Source: G963674665 sp963674665
GTDB taxonomy: Bacteria; Desulfobacterota; Desulfovibrionia; Desulfovibrionales; Desulfovibrionaceae
DNA length: 64,000 bases
Assembly (NCBI GenBank): GCA_963674665.2
Contig: CAXXPL010000016.1
Coordinates: 186,001-250,000 of the forward strand
Reading direction: 5' to 3'
Below the pieces are notes generated by a model. It was not told where the DNA came from and ran no database searches. It saw only the letters and a program-made list of their open reading frames with translations. The translations under genes and the position numbers were made by a program. This document shows positions 43,201 through 52,329 of this stretch, one piece after another. How positions within the stretch are numbered: the first letter of the stretch is position 1; every line of letters begins with the position of its first letter.

Positions 43201-46200
43201 AGGCGCCGGTGACGAACATGTCCGCGTCGGTGAGGGAACCGTCAACAGTGTCCAGGCTGTCCACATAGATTTCAACAACCTTAAGGCCTGTGGCCGAGAT
43301 GGTGAAAGTATCGGCGGCATTGTTGAAGTCGAGTTCGGCGTACACGGCTTCGATATCCTCTATGAGCACCTCGGAACCGTTGGCATCCAGGGTCATCCTG
43401 TCCGTCGCGTCACCGGTGAGGACCAGGGTGTCAGAGGCTGCGCTGTCCTGAAAAATGCCCAGCCAGTCCCAGTCCGATTCCACCCCGGCCGCGTTGTTGT
43501 CCGCGTCGATGAAATCGTTTCCCGGGTGCGTGGTGATCTCTATGTAGTCGTTATCCGTACCCCGGCCGATGATGATCTCGTCGGCGCCGGTGCCCGTGAT
43601 GTAGTCCCCGGCCTGGAAGTGTACCACAACGTCGCCGGTGTCCGTGCCTCCGTCCGTGTCCTGCACGGTGTAGGCATCGACCTGGGTGTCGCCGGAGCTG
43701 TAGCTCGTGCCGTCCGGAGACAGGATGTTCGAGCTTGTGACCGTAAGGTCCGAGGCGCTGTCCTCGGGATCGGTATCGTTTCGCAGCAGGGCGTCCTCGT
43801 GGACCTCGAGCACCTGCCCCCCCGCCACGTTGGTCAGGATGATGTCGGTCACGGCGGTGGGCGCGTCGTTCTCCCCCTCTATGGTGACCACCACATTGGC
43901 GGAGGACTGGTCGCCGTCTCCGTCCTGCATGATGTAGGCGATGGTCTCCAGCAGGCTCTCGCCCGGAGCCAGGGCCATGACCTCGGGGATGGAAGTGCCC
44001 AGGGTGTAGGTAAACACACCGTCCGCAGTCAGGGTCCAGGAGCCGTACAGCCCGCTGCCGGAGGCCGCGATTGCCGTCATTCCGTGGGTGTCTGCCACGG
44101 AATCGTTGGCCAGCACATTCACGATGTAGGGGCCGGCGTCGTCCTCGTTGGCAGTGATGGCGTCGTCAATGGCCAGGGGCTGGTCATCCTGCACCGTGAT
44201 GATGAATGTTCCCGCGCCTGCGGACAGATCCACGGAATCGCCGTCCGCATCCATAAATCGGACCAGGGAGCTGAAGTCCAGGGTCAGGGAATCGCCGCTG
44301 TGCTCCAACGCCTGGTACAGCGTGAAGGTGTAGGTTCCGGTATCGCTGACCAATGTCAGCTCGAACACAGTTGTTCCGTTGGCCGTGGCCGTGAGCACGT
44401 TGCCGGAAACATTGTAGGCCAGGTCATAGCCCAGGGCCCGCAGGGTGCCCAGGCTCGTGTAGTCCGTAACGAGCTCGTAGGCGCCCTGGCCGCTCTCCCA
44501 CACGTCCTGGCCAAAGTCCACCAGGCTGTCCAGGTCGCCGGACACGGAAACAAACGGGGCGGTTGTCAGGGCATCCTCGTCCACTCCGTTGGTCACCGAG
44601 GCGCCGGTGAGCGAAAGGGTGTCATCGGCCAGGGTGACGGTAAATGTGCGGTCAGGCAGTATGGCCGCGTCGCCGTCATAGTCCAGGTATTGGATCACGG
44701 AGGAGAGGTCCAGGGTCAGGCTGTCCAAGGGGGTGGCCCCGTCCAGGTGGTCCAGCTGCTGGAGCAACGTGAAGGTGTAGTCCCCTGTGTCAGGGGTGAG
44801 CTCCAGGGTGAAGATGTCGATCCTCGCTCCGGTGCTGTCCGTGATGTACCCCGAGAGGATGTTGCCTGATATCTCGTACTCCAGGGCGTGCCCCTGGGAT
44901 GTCAGGGCGCCCAGGCTCGTGTAGTCCGCGGCCAGTTGATAGGTCCCGCCTTCATCCTCGCCAATGTCCACCAGCGAGGCAACCGTGCCCGAGGCTGGCA
45001 ACGCCCCACCGCCCAGGTCGTTCTCGTTCATGGCGATGTCGATCGTGCTCCCGGAATGGACCGGGACATCGTCCTCAATGGTGATGGTGAATGTTCCCGT
45101 ACCCGAGGACAGCCTGACCCTATCGCCGTCATAATCCGTAAACTCGATCAGGGAGCTGAAGTCCAGGACAAGACTATCAACCGGGTTGCCGTCCGCGTCC
45201 AGGTGATCCAGCTGCTCATACAGGGTGAAGGTGTAGTCACCGGTCTCGACATTCAGGACCAGCGAGAAAACAAGTATGTTGGAATTGGTTATCCCGTACA
45301 GAGTAGTTTCACCCGCCACATTCCCAAATATTGTATAGTACAGAGCAACACCGTTAGAAGAAAGCCGGCCAAGGCTGCTCTCGCTGCCAGTCAGATCGTA
45401 GGCCCTGGAGTCCGAACCTTCGTCCTGGCCAAAATCCACCAGGCCGGAGATGCTGCCCTGGACCACGAGACCGGTGCCATTGCCCGACGCTCCCGTGCCG
45501 GGAAGATCGTCCTCGTCCACGCCAGGATTGTTCACCGAGTTGCCCGTGAGCGTGGGAGTATCGTCCTGCACCGTTACGTAGAATTGCATGCCGCCGTTGT
45601 CCGACAGCTCCACGGTGTCGCCGTCATAGTCCTGGAAGCTGATCATGGAGGTGAAGTCGATGCTCAGGCTGTCCGTGGGGGCGCTCAAGTTCCCATGATC
45701 CAGCTGTTCATAGAGGCGGAACATGTAATGACCGGTGCCGCTGTTCACAGCCATGGTGAACACCGTGGTCTCGACTCCGGTTGTGGAATCCACGACATAA
45801 GCCTCTATTCTGTAGCCCGCGTCCAGCACACGGTAGCTGAGTTCGACACCATGGCAGCTGAGGTGTTGATCAATGAGCGAGGTGAAGTCCGAGGTGTCGA
45901 AGACATAGGTCCCGGCAATGTCCTGGCCAAAATCCACAAGGCCGGTCAAGGTCCCGGTCACACTCTGATGTCCCCTGGCCAGCAGGGTCTCGTCGACACC
46001 GGCGGTGTTTTCCACGATTCCGGTGAGCACCGGGGCGTCGTCCGCCACCGCCACTGTGAAACCGCCGTTGCCGTCGGCCAGGTTCACAGTGTCGCCGTCA
46101 TAATCCTGAAAGCCGATCAGGGAGGTGAAGTCGATGACGATCTGGTCGTCGGGATCGGCACCGTCCGGGTGGTCCAGCTGCTCGTACTGGGTGAAAATGT

Positions 46201-48145
46201 AGTCGCCGGTGTCCTGATCCAGCGCCAGGGTGAACACAGTGACGCCGTTGGCCGTGGCAGTGAGCACGTTGCCCGCCATGGCGTAGCTCAGCGCGCTCCC
46301 CTGGGAACTCAATCCCTGGGCCAACAGGTCGGTGAAGTCGCCGAGCAGCGCATAGGTGCCGTCGCCATCGGCCTGCACGTCCTCGCCAAAGGAAACCAGG
46401 GACTCCAGAGAACCCGTGGTCACCTGAACGCCGTTGACCAGCCCGGTCTCGTCGACGCCCGCGCCGTTCACCGAGGCGTTGGTCAGTACCGGGGCGTCGT
46501 CGACCACCTCGATCTCGAACTGGTCGCTGCCCAGGCTCGCGATCAGATCACCATCTCCGTCCACGAAACTCATCAATTCCGAGAAGTCCAGGGTCAGGCT
46601 GCCCGAGCCGGGGTCGTGATCCAGCTGCTGCAGCAGCACCAGGTCGTAGTGGGCGTTGTTGTCTCCGGAGAGCGTCAGGGTGAACACCGTCACGCCCCCC
46701 GCAAAGGCTGTCAGGGTATATGTGGTATGCCCGTCCGCGGCGGTGCCGGTGGTCAGCTCGTATTCCAGGTCCATGCCGCCGGAGCTCAGGTTCAGGAGAT
46801 CGGACCCGGCGGAAGGGGCGCTCAGCATGAAATGCGCTTGGCCGTCCGTTGATTCGTCGCCCTTCACGTCCTCCCCATAGTCCACCAGCCCTGCCAGAGA
46901 GCCGGACACGGTTACGGGCGCGCCCTGGCTGTTGCCGTCGGGCAGGCCACCCTCGTCCACTGTTACGGCCACTGCCGCATTGATGTTGATCGAGGGGACA
47001 TCGTCCAGAATCCGGATCTCGAACTGCCCCGCGCTCAGGGTGAAGAAATCGTAGTCAAAATCCAGGGCCTGGATGATGGAGGAGAGGTCGATGCTTATAC
47101 TGTTCGCCCCGTTCCCGTCCGGATGATCAAAGGGAGCGTAGAGTGTCAGGGTGTAGGCCCCCTCGTTGGACAGCTCGAAACTGAAGATCGTTACCCTGTT
47201 GCCGCCAACCTCGATATAGGCATCGAGGGTATTGCCCGAGACCTCGTACTGGATCTGGATATCCTGCGAATACAGGGTGGGTAGGCCGCTTGTATCGGCC
47301 AGCAGTGTGAAGCCGCCCTTGCCGTTGGTGCCCCAGTTCACCAGCCCGGTGCCCTCGCCGTCCAGGGTTCCGCTGATGACCTGTACGAGGGATCCCTCGT
47401 CCAGGATCTCCTCCATGGTTCTTATCTCGTTGTTTTCAGCCCGGGCCGGACTCGGCACCGTATCCACCTGGGTGTTGTTTGAACTGAACAGGGAGCCGCC
47501 CGTTAAAATCGGATCACCACCGCCCCCCTCGTCATCGTCGTCTCCGCCGCCGAGTTCCTCGATACCGCCCGGATCCGAAGGGTTGTAGCCCGCGCCCCCA
47601 CCAGAGGAATTGGGGGCCGCGCTGCCACCCGGGTTCCCACCGGCTGCTGTTGCCACCGTCTCCGGGTCGTACCCGGCCACCATGGTGGCGAAATCATCGG
47701 CCTCGATGAACCCCTGGCCCAGAACGATCTTTGGGGGCTGCTCGGACGTGGCCAGCACAAGGTAGTTTTCAAGGACTATTTGCCCGGTCTCCTGGCCGTT
47801 CTCGTCATAGAAATAGATCAGCAGGTCGGTGGGGTCGTCGGAGCTCTGCACCAGTTTGACCAGGCCGCTGTCAAGGGCGTCCTGGGTCAGCCCGTCGATG
47901 TCCAGGATGTCACCCATATCGGCTTCCACGGAAATGACCTGACCGTCCGTGGGGATTGGAATCGATACGGTGGCGCCGCCTGCTTCATCGCTCGGTGATG
48001 TCGGGGGAGTTTCCTGTCCGGGGGGGTTCGAAGGCGGCGTGGCCTCGGCCACCTGCACCCAGCTACCGTGTGGGGCGGATGAACCCTGGTTGTCAGATTC
48101 TCCGGAAACCCCCTGCTGCCAATCGGTCCAGTTCAAATCCGCCAT
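40247..48145 (-). CDS. Giant RTX adhesin secreted by a type I system
   Basis: 2632 residues. The N-terminal ~230 are a Gly/Ser/Asp-rich leader without a Sec signal. About seven ~150-residue repeats of the T1SS-143 type follow (~240-1330), each ending near FQDYDGDTV or a variant. A VCBS-like domain (~1330-1480, DDAITANEDDAGPYIVNVLA) comes next. Long arrays of the calcium-binding nonapeptide GGxGxDxLy occupy ~1665-2550, broken by near-identical spacers (about 2000, 2130, 2270). A C-terminal type I secretion signal ends the chain (LADFSLSDFNDGL). It likely mediates adhesion or biofilm formation. No ABC/HlyD secretion genes are adjacent. Confidence 0.92.
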   Translation of the reverse strand: MADLNWTDWQQGVSGESDNQGSSAPHGSWVQVAEATPPSNPPGQETPPTSPSDEAGGATVSIPIPTDGQVISVEADMGDILDIDGLTQDALDSGLVKLVQSSDDPTDLLIYFYDENGQETGQIVLENYLVLATSEQPPKIVLGQGFIEADDFATMVAGYDPETVATAAGGNPGGSAAPNSSGGGAGYNPSDPGGIEELGGGDDDDEGGGGDPILTGGSLFSSNNTQVDTVPSPARAENNEIRTMEEILDEGSLVQVISGTLDGEGTGLVNWGTNGKGGFTLLADTSGLPTLYSQDIQIQYEVSGNTLDAYIEVGGNRVTIFSFELSNEGAYTLTLYAPFDHPDGNGANSISIDLSSIIQALDFDYDFFTLSAGQFEIRILDDVPSININAAVAVTVDEGGLPDGNSQGAPVTVSGSLAGLVDYGEDVKGDESTDGQAHFMLSAPSAGSDLLNLSSGGMDLEYELTTGTAADGHTTYTLTAFAGGVTVFTLTLSGDNNAHYDLVLLQQLDHDPGSGSLTLDFSELMSFVDGDGDLIASLGSDQFEIEVVDDAPVLTNASVNGAGVDETGLVNGVQVTTGSLESLVSFGEDVQADGDGTYALLGDFTDLLAQGLSSQGSALSYAMAGNVLTATANGVTVFTLALDQDTGDYIFTQYEQLDHPDGADPDDQIVIDFTSLIGFQDYDGDTVNLADGNGGFTVAVADDAPVLTGIVENTAGVDETLLARGHQSVTGTLTGLVDFGQDIAGTYVFDTSDFTSLIDQHLSCHGVELSYRVLDAGYRIEAYVVDSTTGVETTVFTMAVNSGTGHYMFRLYEQLDHGNLSAPTDSLSIDFTSMISFQDYDGDTVELSDNGGMQFYVTVQDDTPTLTGNSVNNPGVDEDDLPGTGASGNGTGLVVQGSISGLVDFGQDEGSDSRAYDLTGSESSLGRLSSNGVALYYTIFGNVAGETTLYGITNSNILVFSLVLNVETGDYTFTLYEQLDHLDADGNPVDSLVLDFSSLIEFTDYDGDRVRLSSGTGTFTITIEDDVPVHSGSTIDIAMNENDLGGGALPASGTVASLVDIGEDEGGTYQLAADYTSLGALTSQGHALEYEISGNILSGYITDSTGARIDIFTLELTPDTGDYTFTLLQQLDHLDGATPLDSLTLDLSSVIQYLDYDGDAAILPDRTFTVTLADDTLSLTGASVTNGVDEDALTTAPFVSVSGDLDSLVDFGQDVWESGQGAYELVTDYTSLGTLRALGYDLAYNVSGNVLTATANGTTVFELTLVSDTGTYTFTLYQALEHSGDSLTLDFSSLVRFMDADGDSVDLSAGAGTFIITVQDDQPLAIDDAITANEDDAGPYIVNVLANDSVADTHGMTAIAASGSGLYGSWTLTADGVFTYTLGTSIPEVMALAPGESLLETIAYIMQDGDGDQSSANVVVTIEGENDAPTAVTDIILTNVAGGQVLEVHEDALLRNDTDPEDSASDLTVTSSNILSPDGTSYSSGDTQVDAYTVQDTDGGTDTGDVVVHFQAGDYITGTGADEIIIGRGTDNDYIEITTHPGNDFIDADNNAAGVESDWDWLGIFQDSAASDTLVLTGDATDRMTLDANGSEVLIEDIEAVYAELDFNNAADTFTISATGLKVVEIYVDSLDTVDGSLTDADMFVTGASVIRGGSGDDWLEGSDVADDISGGAGDDLLVGLEGDDSLSGGKGWDLLVGGRGNDVLQGGAGDDELYGGDGADTLEGNKGWDYLDGGIGDDVLRGGAGDDYLYGGEGADTLNGGIGNDTADYWYSSEGVTVDLDITTAQTSAGEADGDVLRNIENLRGSMFADILAGNDQDNILDGDEGNDVLYGQGGNDTLYGWTGNDMLQGGDGNDTLTGGMGDDYYIGGDGDDTFIVEGKVSDSLSCFYGDSGTDTIQVNAANWRYDVNMFSSATFSVEAIILASPGSIYTGTSSDLVWDFHGITLTNVQSIKGGGGNDSIRGTARDDTIYGRGGTDYIDGAEGDDLLYGGAAEDVLMGGDGNDQLYGQGGADYLVGDIGTDSLYGGAGNDTLFGGDGNDILTGGKGSDYYDGGVGDDTFVVSGETTDSQSSFSGGAGTDTIQVNADNWRYDVTTFSLSTFQIEAITLASPGAIYTGTSSDLMWDFHGGTLTNVTSIKGGGGDDTIRGTTQDDTIYGGEGADYIDGAEGDDTLYGEGGNDYLYGNEGENMLYGGAGDDTLQGGTGNDTITGGEGADTYLGGEGDDTFIVEGQHTDVTSVFSGGTGTDTLRVNAADWRYNGQTLDSMETIILASAGAIYADTSTDLIWNFQDVTTMTNVLSIQGGGGDDMIVGSSTLGDVIYGNNGDDSLGGYGGDDLLDGGEGADQLMGGVGGDTLYGGAGDDTLAGEDGDDWLLGGAGADLLHGGNDTDTADYSGSDAAVTVNLSIAAGSVGHASGGHAEGDELYDIENLIGSDHDDTLIGDDLANVLHGGDGADTLTGNGGADTLFGGSGRDSLYGGADGDTLYGGGGRDTLYGNSGGDTLDGDGGRDTLYGGSGHDTLIGGGGDDNLIGGNGGDLFYYDQNSATGCDTIEDFLEGGDTLNLDDVFDYYVGESDHGRAVNAVQDGADVVLTLEDGSGNFVVDASTFSITLADFSLSDFNDGLVVVDESG

Positions 48146-48974
48146 GGTACTGCCCCTCGATGTTTTGTTTGACTCCCGTCCTGGGAATGACGGGTTGGAA
48201 CACGATATTACCGTTCTCCGGGGGATCTGCCTCCAACCTTGTGCGGCGTATGGAGCCCCGCATATTTATGAGTGATTATGAATCGAAAAAGTTTCATCGT
48301 TCAGGAGAAAAAATGTGTGACGATCATCCCGATACATCAGATTGAAACAAGTCAGCATCAGAAATCTCAGGAAGCATGGGAAAGGTTGTCCAATGAATGA
48401 AGTGTCAGTGCACACTTTATTTCTTGTTTATCTGAATAGTTACATTTTCATCTCAATCAAATGGAAAGACTTTCTGTTTCTGAACATGATCATGAAAGCT
48501 GAATAACAACCTACTGCAACTTTTATTATACAGAACTGTGTTTATTAATAATGAGAGTATTTTTAATCCCCTGAAAGCACCGTTCGTGTAATTGACTACA
48601 ATATCACTCCCCGCTCAACTCGAGCGTCGTTCTGAAGGAAATGTTCGTGCAACAACACTTTCATGCCATTCCAGGAATAAGCTATCCTCTATCAAAGAGG
48701 CAAAGGAAATACATGACTCAAATGAGCTATAAGCAGACAATAGGGCACAACTCCATAAAATATTCCGCCCCAGAAATCGCGTTCCGGATTCAGTGCACAT
48801 GAAGCCGCTGTTTATATTGACTTTTTTTGTGAAAACGCCGCGTAAGCTGGAAGCCAATGCGGGGCGATTACGACGAGGCGGGGAGCACCGCCAACGCTGG
48901 GCCGAACGCGAAAATCCCCCGAACCGAGGCGGAACGCCCAGCGCCGGGGGATACATGGGGGAGGAGACGAATTG
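48146..48974. other. AT-rich upstream region of the adhesin gene
   Basis: From ~48,250 to 48,800 the sequence is AT-rich and has no supportable gene; short frames on both strands lack ribosome sites. It probably carries the adhesin promoter and control sites, but no operator could be picked out. GAGGGG precedes the adhesin ATG at 48145. Confidence 0.5.
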
Positions 48975-49403
48975 TCAAATCATCAGAAGAATGGAGGCCC
49001 GCACGGCCCGCCACGGGGACGCATCCGGGGCAATGCTCACGATTTCGGATCCAAGAGGCGCCCCTTGCAACAGAAGGCGGCTGATATGCCGGTTGTCCGT
49101 GCGGGGTACGAACCCGATCATGCGCCCGTTGTGGTATAGTTCCACGGCGTACTTGTCATAGGGGTTGTCAGGCGCGGCGCGCAGCTCCAGGTCGTCCCCC
49201 TCATTCATGAAGGGGAGTCGTGACGGCCCGTCGTAGTATTGGAACCCCGCTATGGAAAACACATTGCACAGCATGCGGCGCTCCTCCTTGCGCTCCTCGG
49301 CCTTCGGCTCCTCCACCACAGCGGGGGCCGCCTCCACACCAAGAATGCCGCCGCACGTGAGCATGCCCACTGCTTTTAAAAAAGATCTGCGAGTACTGTT
49401 CAT
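48975..49403 (-). CDS. Exported HIRAN-domain protein with Tat-like signal
   Basis: 142 residues. MNSTRRSFLKAVGMLTCGG has the twin-arginine motif, followed by a hydrophobic stretch and Ala-rich cleavage region. After a charged linker (PKAEERKEERR) comes a HIRAN domain (~residues 45-130): FSIAGFQYYDGP, LRAAPDNPYDKYAVELYHNG and MIGFVPRTDNRHISRLL. HIRAN domains are usually found in nuclear or cytoplasmic helicases that bind DNA ends. A stand-alone, exported copy is unusual and its ligand is unknown. The ATG at 49403 follows GGAGG. Confidence 0.8.
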   Translation of the reverse strand: MNSTRRSFLKAVGMLTCGGILGVEAAPAVVEEPKAEERKEERRMLCNVFSIAGFQYYDGPSRLPFMNEGDDLELRAAPDNPYDKYAVELYHNGRMIGFVPRTDNRHISRLLLQGAPLGSEIVSIAPDASPWRAVRASILLMI

Positions 49404-49582
49404 GGTCAGTTCCTCCCTTTCCGGTGTTCCAGGGCATTGGCCTTGAGAAGACCCTAACCGCACCGCGTTCCAGATTCCGGAATCTGCTCCATCTTTTTTT
49501 CATCAACCATTTCCGTTTGATAGGACTCTTTACTTGCAACAGGGGATGCAATACCATTTCGCCAATATCCCAAGGAGATGCC

Positions 49583-50584
49583 ATGCCGGAAAAACTGTCC
49601 CCCCACTCCTCCCCAACTGAAAAAACCCTGGGCCTGTTCAGCCTGCTCCTCTTCACCGGTAAACGGTACACCCTCTCGCAGCTGGCCACGAAACTCGGCT
49701 GCTCCAAGCAATCCGTCATGCGCATGGTGGACCAGATCGAGCGTAGCCACGCGGCCGGAATCGAAACGGGGATAGACCACGAGAAACGGCGCTGGTACCG
49801 CATCCGCGCTCCAAGGAGCCGCCCCAATGTGGCGCTGCCCCCGGAGAGCATCCAATACCTGGTGCTGTGCAAGGAGCTGGTCTGGCATCTGCTGCCCGGC
49901 TCCATGCGCCAGGAAATAGACAGCACGCTTAACAAGACCACCGTCCTGTTGCATGATCCCGAGGAGCGCCCCCGCGCACTGGCGCATGTCATGGATGTGT
50001 CCGTGAAGGGCGCCATCGACTACACCCCCCGCCACCGAGACATCGACGCCCTGCTTCGGTGCATCGGCGAGGAACTGTTCTGCCGCCTGCTCTACAAGTC
50101 GGCGCGCTCCCAGGAACCCAGGGAACACTTATTCGCACCCGTGCGCCTGATGTCATACAGGGAGGCTCTGTACGCCATGGGCGCGATCATGGACCGGGAC
50201 AACCCGTCACAGGTGAAGCACACCGCGCCCCTGGCAGTACATCGCATGAGCGAGGTGATGCCCCTGGACATCCCACGGCCCGAGATCGTGTGCGAGGAGG
50301 AGTGTGAAGGTTTCGGCTTTGTCAGGGGCAAACTCTTCCGGGTGAAGGCGAAGTTCGAGCCGGACGTGGCGCACTACGTGCGGGAGCGCGTCTGGAGCAA
50401 TGATCAGGAGATCACCGAGTACAAGAACGGCAGACTGCTCCTGGAGTTCACTGCCCGCAGCGAATTGGAGGACGTATCCTGGATACTGGGGTTCGGCTGC
50501 AAGGCCCGGATTCTCGCGCCCAGGGAGCTGAGAATACGCGCCAAGGAGGAGATCCGGACCATGCTCTCGCTGTACCGGCCCTGA
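49583..50584 (+). CDS. WYL-domain HTH transcriptional regulator
   Basis: 333 residues. An N-terminal helix-turn-helix (YTLSQLATKLGCSKQSVMRMVDQIE, ~residues 28-55) is followed by a WYL domain (~140-230, DYTPRHRDIDALLRCIGEEL...YKSARSQEPREHLFAPVRLM) and a C-terminal WCX-like domain (~240-330). Such regulators respond to nucleotides or oligonucleotides and control DNA-damage or defence genes. AAGGAG precedes the ATG. It diverges from the HIRAN gene and may regulate it; its own targets are otherwise unknown. Confidence 0.88.
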   Translation: MPEKLSPHSSPTEKTLGLFSLLLFTGKRYTLSQLATKLGCSKQSVMRMVDQIERSHAAGIETGIDHEKRRWYRIRAPRSRPNVALPPESIQYLVLCKELVWHLLPGSMRQEIDSTLNKTTVLLHDPEERPRALAHVMDVSVKGAIDYTPRHRDIDALLRCIGEELFCRLLYKSARSQEPREHLFAPVRLMSYREALYAMGAIMDRDNPSQVKHTAPLAVHRMSEVMPLDIPRPEIVCEEECEGFGFVRGKLFRVKAKFEPDVAHYVRERVWSNDQEITEYKNGRLLLEFTARSELEDVSWILGFGCKARILAPRELRIRAKEEIRTMLSLYRP

Positions 50585-50590
50585 TCATCC

Positions 50591-51424
50591 CTACTGCCCC
50601 GCATCCTGGGGGCGGTCCGTCACTATTCCGGTGACGCCCCACTGGATGAGTCGGCGCATATCCTCCACGTCGTTCACAGTATAAGGGTTGATGGCCAGGC
50701 CCGCGTTCCGGACCTGTTGCACGGTCTCGCGGGTCAGGCAGCGGAATCCCGGGTGCCAGGCGTCGGCCCCGGTGTTGCGCAGCATGTCCACCGCGTCCCC
50801 CGTAAATTCGTGCATGGTCAACGCACCTGTCAGGATATGCGGGGCGAGTTTTTTGGTTCTGCGGATATAGTCGTGGTTGAAGGAGGAGATGATCACCACT
50901 CCGGCCATGTCCATGGCCGCCACGATGTCCAGGACCGCCTCCACGATACGCTGCTCCAACTCATGTGGGACAGCCCGTGACAGATCCTTGATCTCGATGT
51001 TGCAGCACATGCCCAGGTCGGCAACCAGGCGCAACACCTCGGTCAGCGTTGGCACGCGCACGTCCTCCGGCACCCTGTCGGGCACCTCGCGCCAGGGGGC
51101 GCTCGAACTCCGGGGACAACTCCTGCGCGGGAACAGGTCGGCCGAAAGTTTTCTGATCTCTTCCAGGGTGAAACGCCACGGCAGGGTCGGCTTGTTGTCC
51201 GCAAACAGGGGGTGGAGGCAGGCGTTTGTGGTACGCAGCAGGTTCAGGTCGTGCAGCACGATGACTTCGCCGTCACGGGTGAACTGCACGTCGATCTCGC
51301 AGCCATGGGCACCGGCCTCGCGCCCCAACCGGATGGCCCGCAGGGTGTTCTCGGCGGCCAGGGAACGCCCGCCGCGATGCCCCCAAATGAGGGGCGTGTT
51401 CGAAAAAAGGTTCAAAGAGGGCAA
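50591..51424 (-). CDS. Glycerophosphodiester phosphodiesterase (GDPD family)
   Basis: 277 residues, cytoplasmic (no signal peptide). The catalytic motif WGHRGGRSLAAENT near the N-terminus, metal ligands in GCEIDVQFTRDGEVIVLHD, NIEIKDLS, IISSFNHDYIRR and the C-terminal INPYTVNDVEDMRRLIQWGVTGIVTD are all intact. It hydrolyses glycerophosphodiesters to glycerol-3-phosphate and an alcohol. It converges with the WYL regulator six bases away and stands alone transcriptionally. Confidence 0.93.
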   Translation of the reverse strand: MPSLNLFSNTPLIWGHRGGRSLAAENTLRAIRLGREAGAHGCEIDVQFTRDGEVIVLHDLNLLRTTNACLHPLFADNKPTLPWRFTLEEIRKLSADLFPRRSCPRSSSAPWREVPDRVPEDVRVPTLTEVLRLVADLGMCCNIEIKDLSRAVPHELEQRIVEAVLDIVAAMDMAGVVIISSFNHDYIRRTKKLAPHILTGALTMHEFTGDAVDMLRNTGADAWHPGFRCLTRETVQQVRNAGLAINPYTVNDVEDMRRLIQWGVTGIVTDRPQDAGQ

Positions 51425-51534
51425 TACAAGTCTCTCCTGTGCAATACGGCCACATTATTTATTGTGTTCGTCTGGTGGAAAACCGTATGGCAGCAGGGCT
51501 TCCCCCACGCGTAATACTGTTTTCCATTCTCTTC

Positions 51535-52329
51535 TCAGTGATTGAGGATCTGCTCCAGAAAGAGCCGAGTACGATCTTCCCGGGGAGCCGTGAAGAATTC
51601 CTTGCCAGGGGCGTATTCCACGACCTGCCCCTGATCCATGAACACCATGGTGTCCGAGACCTCACGTGCAAAGCCCATTTCATGGGTCACGCAGATCATG
51701 GTCATGCCCAGATCCGCCAGCTCGCGCATCACGTCCAGCACCTCCTTGATCATCTCCGGATCAAGTGCCGAGGTGGGCTCGTCAAAAAGCATGATCTTGG
51801 GCTGCATGGCCAGGGCGCGGGCAATGGCCACCCGCTGCTGCTGCCCCCCGGAGAGCTGACCCGGAAATTTCCCGGCCTGCTCGGCTATGCCCACGCGCTC
51901 CAGGTAGGCCATGGCCAAGTCGATCGCCTTCTTGCGCGGCATGTTGCGCACGTGCACCGGGCCGGAGATCACGTTGTCCAGGATGGTCATGTGCGGAAAC
52001 AGGTTGAACTGCTGGAACACCATACCCACTTCCCTGCGCACCCGCTCGATCTGCTTGACGTCATTGGTGAGGGGGGCGCCATTGACCACGATGCTCCCCT
52101 CCTGGTGCTCCTCCAGGCGGTTGATGGTGCGGATCAGGGTGGACTTTCCCGACCCCGACGGGCCGCACACCACCATGCGCTCCCCTTGCCGTACCTGCAG
52201 ATCGATGTCCTTGAGCACGTGGAACTGGCCGTACCATTTGTTCAGGCCCTTGATGTCTATGACCACCGGGCTGTCCTTCAGATGTCCTGCCAAGTGGTGA
52301 TGCGGGGTGTCCATGTCTGTTACCTTCAT
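51535..52329 (-). CDS. aapP: Amino-acid ABC transporter ATP-binding protein (AapP/GlnQ)
   Basis: 264 residues with all ABC motifs: Walker A GPSGSGKSTLIRT, signature LSGGQQQRVAIARAL, Walker B IMLFDEPTSALDPE and the switch His in VTHEMGFA. It energises uptake of polar amino acids through the two adjacent permeases. The start overlaps the permease stop by four bases. It is the last gene of the four-gene operon. Confidence 0.96.
   Translation of the reverse strand: MKVTDMDTPHHHLAGHLKDSPVVIDIKGLNKWYGQFHVLKDIDLQVRQGERMVVCGPSGSGKSTLIRTINRLEEHQEGSIVVNGAPLTNDVKQIERVRREVGMVFQQFNLFPHMTILDNVISGPVHVRNMPRKKAIDLAMAYLERVGIAEQAGKFPGQLSGGQQQRVAIARALAMQPKIMLFDEPTSALDPEMIKEVLDVMRELADLGMTMICVTHEMGFAREVSDTMVFMDQGQVVEYAPGKEFFTAPREDRTRLFLEQILNH

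Noticed and set aside
43526..46852. Long plus-strand frames opposite the adhesin gene
   Set aside because: Repetitive antisense shadows of the adhesin repeats with Gly/Val/His-rich nonsense composition.
48615..49161. Short frames upstream of the adhesin and opposite the HIRAN gene
   Set aside because: They lack ribosome sites and overlap a better-supported gene or AT-rich noncoding sequence.
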